Shown piece after piece: positions 15,836 through 23,610 of a DNA stretch of 64,000 nucleotides. The notes under the pieces are model-generated. The model worked only from the letters and a program-made list of their open reading frames with translations. It had not been told where the DNA came from and searched no databases. Both the position numbers and the translations under genes were made by a program. Position 1 is the stretch's first letter, and each line of letters starts with the position of its first letter. The stretch spans positions 62,001-126,000 of the forward strand of contig CAMBLO010000002.1 of assembly GCA_945868505.1 (NCBI GenBank), written 5' to 3'. This DNA comes from an uncultured Clostridia bacterium (GTDB taxonomy: Bacteria > Bacillota > Clostridia > Lachnospirales > Anaerotignaceae).

Positions 15836-17128
15836 TTACACAACTTCCACTTTCATGTACAGCTTTTCCATGGCATCCACAGGCTGCACGTTTTCATAAA
15901 CCACCACATCCTGTTTTTCCACGCCTTTTTCCACAGTGAGGTCCTCCGCTGTGAAATTTTCAATGGCTTCAATTTTCATCAGCTGCTCATGGTACGCCAG
16001 AATTTCCGCTTTCAGTAGGTTTCTGCCGTTGGCATTGTTGCTCTGTTTCCCCAGATAATATTTGCTGAAGATGTTCGCCACATCGTTTGCAATACTGTCC
16101 AGCACCCTTACTACTCTGTTGCCGGAAAAATCGCTGTTCTTAGCCGCTTCAAAGGAAGTAAAGCTATTGATATCCCGCAGCACCCGCAGCTTGCCGTCCT
16201 CCTCATAGAACAGAAACTGCCCTGCCTGGATGCCCTTGATGTACTCGCTCTTTTTCAGCTTTGCGTTTACTTCATATTCGCCGTCGTAAACCATGTTTGT
16301 CAGGCTTTCATTCACTTCCGCCCCTGCTGTAGCGCCTGCTACCCAGTAAACCAGCTCACTGGCTGTCCCCACGGAAATGACCCCTTCGTGGTCTGCTTCC
16401 GCATAATCATGCAGCACGGTCACGAATTTTACGCCTTCTTCCTCTCTCATCCGCTTTGTGAAATTCACGAACAGCTTCTTCGTTGTCTCGTTGCTGCCGT
16501 TGTAAGCCAACACATTGAAATCCTCCGCTTCTGCTGCCGCCAGAAAATCCGTATATGCACTGCCTGTTGCCTCCTCTGTGGTGCCGCCCGTCAGGTACAG
16601 CCCTGCCGCCGCTGTCAGTGTACCTGTGCCTTTGAAGGAAACATACGCATTCTCTTCCAGTTCTTCGATGCTCGCCACTGTCTGGCTGTCCATCAGTTCT
16701 GTCCCTAGATAGGTCTCCACATCGAACTTTCCTTCCTCATCCACGTTTGCCGTGATGGCAACACAGATGTCGTTGCCTCTCTCGCCGCTGTATTTTGCCG
16801 TCACCGTCAGGTTTCCTTCTGTCGCAGTCGCCTTTTTGCCGCCGTTCAGCCGATACAGATGTACCTTCTTCGCGTGCAGGAAAAGCTCCCGCATGTCCTT
16901 CATCTTTTCATCCAGATAATCATAGCCAAAAAGGGCTCTGCTGTCTGTCCGAAAGTCTGCCGCTTCCACTGTCAGCATCCCTTCTCTGCCCCAGTCCATT
17001 TCCATGCCGACACAAACCACGCCTCTTTCCCCCAGGCTGCCCATAGCTCTGGGTCTGGAAACAAAATTGATGTATGCCCCGGGCAATACCTTGTTCTGCA
17101 CTAAAAAAGTGCCGCCGCCTAATGCCAT
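15836..17128 (-). CDS. Contractile tail sheath protein (XkdK-like)
   Basis: 430 aa. The N-terminal GGGTFLVQNKVLPGAYINFVS, the central subtilisin-like-fold region and the C-terminal INSFTSFEAAKN / FSGNRVVRVLDSIANDVANIF segment are typical of the phage tail sheath family. It shows that the particle has a contractile (myovirus-like) tail. It follows the 54-aa gene with the start almost touching its stop. Confidence 0.96.
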   Translation of the reverse strand: MALGGGTFLVQNKVLPGAYINFVSRPRAMGSLGERGVVCVGMEMDWGREGMLTVEAADFRTDSRALFGYDYLDEKMKDMRELFLHAKKVHLYRLNGGKKATATEGNLTVTAKYSGERGNDICVAITANVDEEGKFDVETYLGTELMDSQTVASIEELEENAYVSFKGTGTLTAAAGLYLTGGTTEEATGSAYTDFLAAAEAEDFNVLAYNGSNETTKKLFVNFTKRMREEEGVKFVTVLHDYAEADHEGVISVGTASELVYWVAGATAGAEVNESLTNMVYDGEYEVNAKLKKSEYIKGIQAGQFLFYEEDGKLRVLRDINSFTSFEAAKNSDFSGNRVVRVLDSIANDVANIFSKYYLGKQSNNANGRNLLKAEILAYHEQLMKIEAIENFTAEDLTVEKGVEKQDVVVYENVQPVDAMEKLYMKVEVV

Positions 17129-17129
17129 A

Positions 17130-17294
17130 TCAATGCTCCTTTCTTTTTCCTGTCAAATATACCTGCATTTCCTTTTCCGCCTCTTCCTTGGTGTATGCTC
17201 TGTCCTCCAGCACTGCCTGCACCAGATCAGCCCCATACCCAAAGGTCTTGCTCTTACTCAGCTGTTCCCTGCTGAATGTCGCCTTCTGTTTCAT
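17130..17294 (-). CDS. Small 54-aa tail-region protein
   Basis: Short gene: starts MKQKATFSREQLSKSKTF and ends TGKRKEH, stop TGA at 17130. ATG at 17294 overlaps the end of the tail terminator gene by 41 bp in another frame, with AAAGGAAA about 11 bp upstream. The stop and the sheath ATG are one base apart. A short basic protein at this spot, before the sheath, is common in PBSX-like clusters, and its family contains the KTFGYGADLVQAVL-type helix. Function unknown. Confidence 0.75.
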   Translation of the reverse strand: MKQKATFSREQLSKSKTFGYGADLVQAVLEDRAYTKEEAEKEMQVYLTGKRKEH

Positions 17295-17715
17295 AACCCA
17301 CTGTTTCCTTTCCGTTGTATTCCAGCCGTTCCATCAGCCCGATTTCTTCCTCATCGTAAAGGATGTGATATTCATATTCCGCCGTCACCTTCACGCCCTC
17401 TGCCGTCTTTTCCTGCTTCATGCCGCTTGCCGCAAATTTTTCGTCTGTCCCAATGATACACAGTGCTTCATAAAGCCCATCTACCGCCGCCAGTCCTTCT
17501 GCCGCCGCTGTTTTCGCCTCGCCGCAAAAATACTGAATCTCCACTGTAACTTTTCTTGCCGCTCGTCTCCCCAGCAGCCGCTTCTGCTCCATCTCCGTAA
17601 TCTCCACTGTAAAGCAAGGCCGTTTTCCTCCTTGGGGCACTCTCTGCCCATAGACCGGCAGGGCGAATTTTTCAGAGATGGCCTTTATCACTGCTCTTCT
17701 GATTTCTTCCGTCAT
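17254..17715 (-). CDS. Tail terminator/completion protein
   Basis: 153 aa. Resembles the phage tail terminator family (DUF6838-like) by position, length and the N-terminal IRRAVIKAISEKFALPVYG segment followed by a beta-rich ferredoxin-like core. Caps the tail at the head-proximal end. Overlaps the head closure gene by 4 bp (ATGA). Confidence 0.72.
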   Translation of the reverse strand: MTEEIRRAVIKAISEKFALPVYGQRVPQGGKRPCFTVEITEMEQKRLLGRRAARKVTVEIQYFCGEAKTAAAEGLAAVDGLYEALCIIGTDEKFAASGMKQEKTAEGVKVTAEYEYHILYDEEEIGLMERLEYNGKETVGYETEGDIQQGTAE

Positions 17716-18074
17716 ACCGTATCTCTCCTTCTCAACCCCACTGCCTTATGGGTCAAAAACACCTGACTGTCTCCTGCCGCAAAATACTGCCGTTCCTCGC
17801 CGTTTTCCTTCCGCACCCGAATGGCACTTCCCGCAGGAATCTTCTTCCCCGCAGGGTAAAGCAGAATGACCGTCTTTTCCATCTCCGCCAGCAGTCCGTT
17901 TTCCCCACAAGGAGTGTTTTTTTCCGTCAGGCGGCAGGGGAAGCTGTCGGCCTCCCCCTTCTGGTGCATGGTTTCGCCCCAGTCCGCCTTTTCCTCTTGG
18001 AAAATCTCCACATAGCAGGTGTCCCAGAATAGGCTCTCCACGGCTTTTTTCGCTCTTGCAAATTCCTGCTTCAT
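17712..18074 (-). CDS. Head closure protein (putative)
   Basis: 120 aa, mostly beta-strand (EKTVILLYPAGKKIPAGSAIRV ... AVGLRRRDTV), consistent with the SPP1 gp16/XkdH-type stopper that seals the head after packaging. Assignment rests on size, predicted strands and the position between connector and tail terminator. ATG at 18074 follows AAGGAGG. Confidence 0.65.
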   Translation of the reverse strand: MKQEFARAKKAVESLFWDTCYVEIFQEEKADWGETMHQKGEADSFPCRLTEKNTPCGENGLLAEMEKTVILLYPAGKKIPAGSAIRVRKENGEERQYFAAGDSQVFLTHKAVGLRRRDTV

Positions 18075-18086
18075 GCCGCTTCCTCC

Positions 18087-18416
18087 TTACCAGTCCATCC
18101 GTCTCCAACGGTCAAGCTCCACCTTGAAGCAGTCCAGCAGCTTTTCTTCCTCTGCCCCATATCCGTCCTCCTGAAAGGTGATGGAAACGTCTCCTTCCTT
18201 GATGCTTTTTGCCTTCTGGGAAGACGTCGCAGCTGCACCGCTGTCCAGCAGCATCCCCGCCAGCGCCACACCTGCCCCTAGCAGTTCTTCGGGCAATGTA
18301 TCCATGTTGCAGTAGGCCTTCATCATCTCTTCGCTGCGCCCTGCCGCAAATTCCATGGCGGCAAGATCCTCTTCGGCTCTCAATTCCTGCAGCTTCGCCA
18401 GAATTTTTTCCTGCAT
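18087..18416 (-). CDS. Head-tail connector (gp6/gp15-like adaptor)
   Basis: 109 aa with an all-helical N-terminal half, as in the adaptor proteins (SPP1 gp15, HK97 gp6) that bind under the portal. The C-terminal ELDRWRRMDW is a common ending of this family. Position directly after the capsid gene supports the call. Confidence 0.7.
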   Translation of the reverse strand: MQEKILAKLQELRAEEDLAAMEFAAGRSEEMMKAYCNMDTLPEELLGAGVALAGMLLDSGAAATSSQKAKSIKEGDVSITFQEDGYGAEEEKLLDCFKVELDRWRRMDW

Positions 18417-18433
18417 CCTTCCGCCGCCTTTCC

Positions 18434-19354
18434 TTATGCGTTGCTGATATTCACCAGAATACCGTCCATGCCGTTATCTGTAATCCAGATATCATGGTAT
18501 TTTCTGTAGTCGATCTTCCACGCATTGGCGTTCTGGTTTGTCATAGGGTCAAAAATTCTTGTCACATCTGTTTTGGAAATGGCCACAGGTGCGCTCTTCA
18601 CCATGATGATCCAGTTGATGCCCTTCGCATCCTCTGCCTTGGCAAAGCCGCCGTCGGTTTCATTTTCTGTTACGCCGTCCATAAAATCATATTTTGTCTG
18701 GAATCGTGCAGAGGGCACTCTGATAATGGGACACCCGTCAATTTCCTTTACCTTCAACTCTGCGCTGCCCTGCTGGAATACACCGCTTTCCAGCACGTTT
18801 GTGCCACCCTTTGCCAAATCCAGCATCCCTGCCACCTTGGCGCTCATGGCAATGATCAGTTCACAGCCGTCGCCTACGGCATCCCGAATGGCAGTCATAT
18901 CGTTCATCAGGTTTTCAAAAATGGTATCCACCGCCGCTGTGTATTCCTTTATTTTGCCCGCTGTTTTTGCCAGTTCCGCAATCTTGCTGTAACGGTAAGC
19001 GTCAATTTCAGGAATCACCTTTGTATTCTGGAATTCCCGCATCACCGCCCCTGCGGTCGCCGCAAAATTTGTTTCGTCCACATCCATGGCGTCCAGCTGG
19101 AAGGTTCTGCCTCTGTCCTGGGTCAGCTTTCTTGTTTCATAGGTCACTGTTACCGCGCCCTTGGCAAAGCCGCCGTCTCTGTCATAGTCCCCCAGACCGC
19201 TCATCTGCATTTTAGGGATTTTCACCTCCGCACCGCCGTTATACTGCACCTGTCCCGCATTTCCTTCCATCCAGCCGGTTGTGGATTTTTCCACCAGCTG
19301 GCTGTCCAGTTCTTCCATAAAAACAGATGCATATTCAAAACTGTTAAAACTCAT
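18434..19354 (-). CDS. Major capsid protein
   Basis: 306 aa. HK97-fold capsid of the coat-protein type seen with SPP1/PBSX-like portals: early FEYASVFMEELDSQLVEKSTTGWME, central GLGDYDRDGGFAKGAVTVTYETRKLTQDRG-type strands (given here as key residues D-R-D-G and T-Q-D-R-G) and a C-terminal FDPMTNQNANAWKIDYRKYHD. Follows the scaffold gene; ATG at 19354 after AAGGAGG. Confidence 0.88.
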   Translation of the reverse strand: MSFNSFEYASVFMEELDSQLVEKSTTGWMEGNAGQVQYNGGAEVKIPKMQMSGLGDYDRDGGFAKGAVTVTYETRKLTQDRGRTFQLDAMDVDETNFAATAGAVMREFQNTKVIPEIDAYRYSKIAELAKTAGKIKEYTAAVDTIFENLMNDMTAIRDAVGDGCELIIAMSAKVAGMLDLAKGGTNVLESGVFQQGSAELKVKEIDGCPIIRVPSARFQTKYDFMDGVTENETDGGFAKAEDAKGINWIIMVKSAPVAISKTDVTRIFDPMTNQNANAWKIDYRKYHDIWITDNGMDGILVNISNA

Positions 19355-19366
19355 CTTTCATCCTCC

Positions 19367-19789
19367 TTATCTGCCCAGACCTCTTCTGAATGCCGCTCTG
19401 ATTTCGTCCTCTCTCTTTTTCTGGCTGCTTTTTGCTGTGCCTGTACCCTTTTTCTTTTCCGCCTTTTCATAGAACAGATAAGGCGCCTCTGCCTTCACTG
19501 CCTCCATATCCAGCCCTGTCAGGCCTTCCTTCTGGTCATAGGACACTTCTTCCATATCGATCAGTGCCATAATGGCCTTTACATTTTTGCCGCCGGCCTC
19601 CAAAATGGCTCTTTCCACCGCCGCAGTTTTTCTGTTTTCCGCCAGTTCGCCGTCCTTGCCGTCCAGGGCCTCCTGCATTTCCTGCATCTGGCTTTCCATC
19701 TCCTCCGCAGCCTGCATCAGTTCCACCTTTGCCACCGCGTTCACCATGCCTTGCTTGGCAAATTTCTCTACCATCTGTGTCAGTTTCAT
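19367..19789 (-). CDS. Scaffold protein (GP20-like)
   Basis: 140 aa, strongly helical and charged with an N-terminal coiled coil (about 20-60) and a C-terminal basic tail (KKREDEIRAAFRRGLGR), the layout of phage minor structural GP20/scaffolds that guide capsid assembly. Start overlaps the portal stop by 4 bp. No separate prohead protease gene is visible. Confidence 0.78.
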   Translation of the reverse strand: MKLTQMVEKFAKQGMVNAVAKVELMQAAEEMESQMQEMQEALDGKDGELAENRKTAAVERAILEAGGKNVKAIMALIDMEEVSYDQKEGLTGLDMEAVKAEAPYLFYEKAEKKKGTGTAKSSQKKREDEIRAAFRRGLGR

Positions 19790-21231
19790 TCTTCTTTCCC
19801 CTTTCTTTCTCTTTCCAGCTGTTCCATTTCGCTGTTCACATCCTCCACAAAGGGATGTTTTCCCAGCAGTGTCTTTTCGCTGACAATGCCCTTGCTTTCC
19901 GCAATAATCTGCATAGTCTCCAAATCATCGGTGATACCGTTGGTGTTCAACGTAATCTGGATTTTTCTCCAATCCCAATCTGTGCCGTTTTCCCGGTTCC
20001 GGTCATCCACCACAAAACGGAAAAACTCCTTCACCGCCTTTTTGATCTCTGGCACAACGCCATTGATTTTCAGGTAAAACATGGCATACTGGAATTTCAG
20101 TGCCACCCCGCTGGCGGCTTTGCCCCAGTCATCGCTGTCGGTGTCCACCCCCATGCCGAAGTGGAAAATGTCCTTCCTGAGCATCTGCATCCAGTCCAGC
20201 CTGCCCTCCACAGGCAGTTGCACCTGCTTGGCCTCCACGCTGCCGCTGCTGTCGCTGATCTGCACCGCCTTGTTCACCTGCAGCTTTCGTGCCACGGCGC
20301 TGGCTGTCTCGCCGCCGTAGCCCTGAATCACCCAATAGAGGTCTACCAAATCCAGCAAATTATTTGTCCCTTCGCTGCTCACATAATCGTAAGCATCGAT
20401 AAGCCCCTTCACTAGCTGCAAATCCGTCATTTCCCTGTCATTGTTCCGCAGGGGAATAAAGGGCACTCTCCCCCAGCCGTGTTCCACAGTCTCCCTTTCC
20501 TCGCCGTCCATCAGCTCCGTCACCGTCCAATGACCGCATTTGTTGTCTTTCAGGAATTCCCCGTCGCTGTTCTCCGTGTAATAGGTCACATTCTCCGCTG
20601 TCCACCATTCCACACGCCGCTTGGTTTTTTCTCTGCCGCCTTCCAACACCTTGATGTCATAGTATCGAATCACTTCCTTGATATCCTGCTGATAGACCTC
20701 ATCGTAAACCACGATGACCTCCTCCGCAGGCACAATGCAGTATCGGAACTCCCCTTCTTCGTCATAGTAAACGTGCAGATATTCCACACCCTTGTTTGCC
20801 GCCCCGGTAATCCATTTCTGCAACATACTGTTGAAGCCCTCGTCAGCAAAATCCGTCAGCATAGCTTCAAATTCTCTGCTCTCCTGCCCCCTTACGCTGA
20901 TGGTAGGCTCTCTCCCCACCAAATAAGCAGTCTTTTGTGCCACCAGCGCATGGTGAAACGGGTTCACACAATGGTGATTGCTTCGGTTGGGGTTGAAAAA
21001 CATCTGCATCCTTTCTTCCCCGTCTCTCCCCGTTTCAGAAACAGGGCTTCTGCGAAAATCCTTCTGCAAAACGTCATGCTTCCCCTGATAATATCGCTCG
21101 CCCTCCTCCATCCTCTTTTTCTTGTCGCTGTTTTTGTCCTCCTGAATGATTTCCTTCAGAATGTGGCTGTCGTTGAGGCTTTTCCCCGCCGCCAGCCTTG
21201 CTTTCAGCAGTTCCATTTCTGTGATAAACAA
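19786..21231 (-). CDS. Portal protein, SPP1 gp6 family
   Basis: 481 aa, TTG start at 21231 with AGGAGAAGGGG 4-8 bp upstream. Contains the SPP1-family features GRVPFIPLRNND, LQLVKGLIDAYDYVSSEGTNNL and the ASGVALKFQYAMF helix. Forms the dodecameric ring through which terminase packages DNA. Directly after TerL, as expected; the MuF-type minor head gene often found next is absent. Confidence 0.93.
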   Translation of the reverse strand: MFITEMELLKARLAAGKSLNDSHILKEIIQEDKNSDKKKRMEEGERYYQGKHDVLQKDFRRSPVSETGRDGEERMQMFFNPNRSNHHCVNPFHHALVAQKTAYLVGREPTISVRGQESREFEAMLTDFADEGFNSMLQKWITGAANKGVEYLHVYYDEEGEFRYCIVPAEEVIVVYDEVYQQDIKEVIRYYDIKVLEGGREKTKRRVEWWTAENVTYYTENSDGEFLKDNKCGHWTVTELMDGEERETVEHGWGRVPFIPLRNNDREMTDLQLVKGLIDAYDYVSSEGTNNLLDLVDLYWVIQGYGGETASAVARKLQVNKAVQISDSSGSVEAKQVQLPVEGRLDWMQMLRKDIFHFGMGVDTDSDDWGKAASGVALKFQYAMFYLKINGVVPEIKKAVKEFFRFVVDDRNRENGTDWDWRKIQITLNTNGITDDLETMQIIAESKGIVSEKTLLGKHPFVEDVNSEMEQLERERKGKEE

Positions 21232-21248
21232 TTCCCCTTCTCCTTTCT

Positions 21249-22487
21249 CTACCTGATTCGTATGTGTCTCATGTCATCCTCTCGGCTGTAACGCACCGCA
21301 TCAATGGCATGATTTTCTCTGTCGGGGAATGCGGCCTTCCAGCCGCCTTTTCCGTCCCCTTCATATTCGTATCCGTAAAATTCCTTTGCCGTCTCCGGGC
21401 ATCGTTTCGGGTCAATGATGATTTCCTCCAAATCCTGTAACCACTTGATGCCGTAATACACGCTGTCAGGTCCCTTCTTCGCCCCCACCGCAGCCACCCC
21501 ATATTCCCGCATCTCCGCAATGGATTTTGGCTCTGCGCTGTCGCAAATCACTGCCCTGTGGTTGGGGTTCTCCTTCCAAATCTCCTCTGCCAGCCGTCGG
21601 TTGCTCATACCCTGTGCCCGCAGTTCAAAGAAAATATACAGCCGCCTTCTGGTCTTGTCGTAGTGGTTCACCGTGTAATGCAGTGGGTCTACGGCATACC
21701 CCCAGTCCAGCCCGCGGCTGATTCTGTCAAAAGCAGCAATTTCCTCGTCAGCGATTTCCCGTAACGTCAGGTTGCGAAAAACCTCACCGCCGCCCCCCGT
21801 CACTTCCCCTAAGTATTCATGTCGGTACGTCTCCGGGTGCCGCTTCCGAATATATTCCGCCTCCGCCAAGAATTGGCTGCCCAGCCATTCTTCCGGCATC
21901 TCTTTGTAGGTGCTGTGATGTACCAGCCTGTCCTCCCGTCCCTCTGCCATCTCCTGATTCACCCAGCTTCTGGCGTGCTTGGGCGGATTATAGCTGTAAA
22001 AGATGCGAAATTCCTCGCCCCCTCGCATCAGGCTTTGGTTCAGGTTCCGCAATTCCTGCATCCCGCCAAATTCATCCACCTCTTCATACCAGATAAATTT
22101 GGCATACCCCCGCTGAAATTTGATGGATTTCAGCTTTCTCGGGTCGTCGCAGCCCCGAAAGAGTACCTTCTGCCCGGTGCTTTTCCGCACCAGCTCCATG
22201 GGGCTCACCTTTCGCTCCCATTCATCCTCCACACCCAAAGCATGAATGGCCCATGTCATCTGCTCGAACACGCTGTCCCGCAGATTTGCCGCCACCTTTC
22301 GCAGCACAACCGCATTGGCATCCTCGTCCTCCACCAGCCCCAGTATGATTTCAATGGAAAGAAACGAAGATTTTCCGCTGCCTCTCCCACCTTTCAGCCA
22401 GTAATGGGTATGCTTTCCTTCTCGGATATCTCTGTGCAGTCCGTAAAAACCCTTCCCGATGCACTGGCTCAGTCTCGTCACCCTCAT
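21249..22487 (-). CDS. Terminase large subunit, PBSX family
   Basis: 412 aa. Walker A GGRGSGKSS at 33-41, Walker B/acid FIWYEEVDEF at 131-140, and C-terminal nuclease acids in GLDWGY and VICDSAEPKS. It powers DNA packaging and cuts the concatemer. Both the ATPase and nuclease motifs are intact, so packaging activity is plausible. The start overlaps the TerS stop by 4 bp. Confidence 0.96.
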   Translation of the reverse strand: MRVTRLSQCIGKGFYGLHRDIREGKHTHYWLKGGRGSGKSSFLSIEIILGLVEDEDANAVVLRKVAANLRDSVFEQMTWAIHALGVEDEWERKVSPMELVRKSTGQKVLFRGCDDPRKLKSIKFQRGYAKFIWYEEVDEFGGMQELRNLNQSLMRGGEEFRIFYSYNPPKHARSWVNQEMAEGREDRLVHHSTYKEMPEEWLGSQFLAEAEYIRKRHPETYRHEYLGEVTGGGGEVFRNLTLREIADEEIAAFDRISRGLDWGYAVDPLHYTVNHYDKTRRRLYIFFELRAQGMSNRRLAEEIWKENPNHRAVICDSAEPKSIAEMREYGVAAVGAKKGPDSVYYGIKWLQDLEEIIIDPKRCPETAKEFYGYEYEGDGKGGWKAAFPDRENHAIDAVRYSREDDMRHIRIR

Positions 22488-22885
22488 GGCAGGTCATCCA
22501 CGATGATGATGGGGCTTTTTTCTTCTGTCTTTTTCCCTTTTTCAAACAAGCTCTCCCGCTTGCCCAAAAGCTCCGCCGCTTTCATCCGCAACTTCGGGTC
22601 ATCGTCCTCCCGCATCATTTCCGTCAGGAAACACAGAATTTCTTCCTTCTCTGCCACTGCTGTCTCCTCTTCCCCTTTCGGCAGGTTTTTTTCCGCCTGC
22701 TCTGCCGCCTGCTCCTTCTGCCTTTGGATCTCCTTCTGGATTTTCTCCATCCGCAGCATATCGCCCACCGTTCTGCTGATGTTCCGATACCCCAACAGCT
22801 TCGCCGCATCCAAGGGCTTCATCCCGGCGGCACATAGCCTGCAAAATTCCTTCTGCCGTTCCGTCAGTGTTTTTCTCTCTGCCAC
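22484..22885 (-). CDS. Terminase small subunit
   Basis: 133 aa if the GTG at 22885 is used, which has AAAGGAGG 10 bp upstream; a GTG at 22909 would add 8 residues but places the ribosome binding site inside the coding region. The N-terminal helix-turn-helix (LTERQKEFCRLCAAGMKPLDAAKLLGY) matches the terminase small subunit family that recognises packaging sites; the middle is a Glu/Gln-rich coiled coil and the C-terminus (IIIVDDLP) is the typical TerL-binding end. Confidence 0.88.
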   Translation of the reverse strand: MAERKTLTERQKEFCRLCAAGMKPLDAAKLLGYRNISRTVGDMLRMEKIQKEIQRQKEQAAEQAEKNLPKGEEETAVAEKEEILCFLTEMMREDDDPKLRMKAAELLGKRESLFEKGKKTEEKSPIIIVDDLP

Positions 22886-22938
22886 ATTTGCATCGCCTCC
22901 TTTCTCCACTGCTCCCTCAATATATCCCCTTCCAACTC

Positions 22939-23397
22939 TTACATAGTCTCATTCTTCTCCATCTGCAGCAGCTTTTCCAAAATCCTGTCCTGCATCCGAA
23001 ACAGCGTTGCTCGGCTCATATGCAGTTTCATCCCAATGAAATCAAAGCCACACCCCTTCTCGTATCGCATCTGTATGTATGCCTGCTCTTCCTCTTCCAG
23101 CCCCTGCAGCATCTTGTCCATCTGTTTTTTCTGCTCCATGATTTCCATGATCTCCCCCTGCAGCTTCTCCATGTCTCCTTCATATTGCCTGTCAATCTCC
23201 TCCAGCATCTGGGCCACTGCCGCCGAATCATTCTCTTCCATCAGCTCCTTCTGTTCTTCCCGCCGTTTGATGATCCTCTTCATTGCCTCCTGTCTCCGTC
23301 CACATCGCTCCATAGCATCTCCCCAGTCCAACAGCCGTATCTTCATACGCCCTTTGTCGCTGTCCATTCTTCCTTTCACATATGCCTTCCAACCCAA
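22939..23397 (-). CDS. Sigma-70 region 4-like phage regulator
   Basis: 152 aa from a TTG at 23397, seven bases after GGAGGGGGA; an in-frame ATG at 23415 exists but overlaps that ribosome binding site. A long coiled coil (residues 20-110) precedes a C-terminal helix-turn-helix (EEQAYIQMRYEKGCGFDFIGMKLHMSRATLFRMQ) like sigma region 4 or ArpU/RinA-type late regulators. First gene of the phage-type operon, so it could control this operon or its timing; direct evidence is lacking. Confidence 0.75.
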   Translation of the reverse strand: MGWKAYVKGRMDSDKGRMKIRLLDWGDAMERCGRRQEAMKRIIKRREEQKELMEENDSAAVAQMLEEIDRQYEGDMEKLQGEIMEIMEQKKQMDKMLQGLEEEEQAYIQMRYEKGCGFDFIGMKLHMSRATLFRMQDRILEKLLQMEKNETM

Positions 23398-23471
23398 TCT
23401 CTTCTCCCCCTCCATATTGCAAACGCATATTCTCGTTTCAAAAGAATATCAGGAATATTTGTTCTTATTTT

Positions 23472-23501
23472 TATCTAACATTTTCCCTTCCTTCCTGTCA
23501 A
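23472..23501 (-). promoter_or_regulatory. Promoter of the phage-type operon
   Basis: Minus strand: perfect TTGACA (23496-23501), 18-bp spacer, TAGATA (23472-23477) preceded by TGT. About 75 bp upstream of the regulator gene. Confidence 0.65.
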
Positions 23502-23508
23502 GAGCAAA

Positions 23509-23530
23509 TGAGACGATTGAGACTATCTCA
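23509..23530. promoter_or_regulatory. Possible operator upstream of the phage-type promoter
   Basis: TGAGAC is repeated directly at 23509 and 23518, and 23518-23530 is the inverted repeat TGAGA-CTA-TCTCA. It lies 8 bp upstream of the -35 box, a place for an activator or repressor. Confidence 0.4.
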
Positions 23531-23565
23531 TACAATGCCGCAGCAGCCTTCCTTTTTTCCAAAAA

Positions 23566-23601
23566 TAGAAAAAGACCCCAAGTCCTTTCGAACTTGAGGT
23601 C
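23566..23601 (-). terminator. Terminator of the JAMM-like/LysM gene
   Basis: 10-bp stem GACCTCAAGT/ACTTGGGGTC (23574-23583 with 23592-23601; one G-U) followed on the minus strand by TTTTTC. It separates the gene at 23611 from the phage-type operon. Confidence 0.9.
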
Positions 23602-23610
23602 CTCTCACCT

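Larger units (their letters stand above)
9725..23501 (-). mobile_element. PBSX-type phage head/contractile-tail cluster lacking tape measure, fibre, lysis and integrase genes
   Basis: About 13.8 kb, one transcription unit bounded by a TTGACA promoter (23496-23501) and a terminator (9725-9760). Order from the promoter: regulator, TerS, TerL, portal, scaffold, capsid, connector, closure, tail terminator, 54-aa protein, sheath, tube, chaperone 1, XkdP (LysM), XkdQ, chaperone 2 with frameshift, charged protein, XkdR, XkdS, XkdT, XkdU. Genes overlap or abut and none is visibly broken. Missing by inspection: tape measure, tail fibre/XkdV, holin, endolysin, integrase, repressor, replication genes, att sites. 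The arrangement is compatible with a domesticated packaging particle; see findings. Confidence 0.85.
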
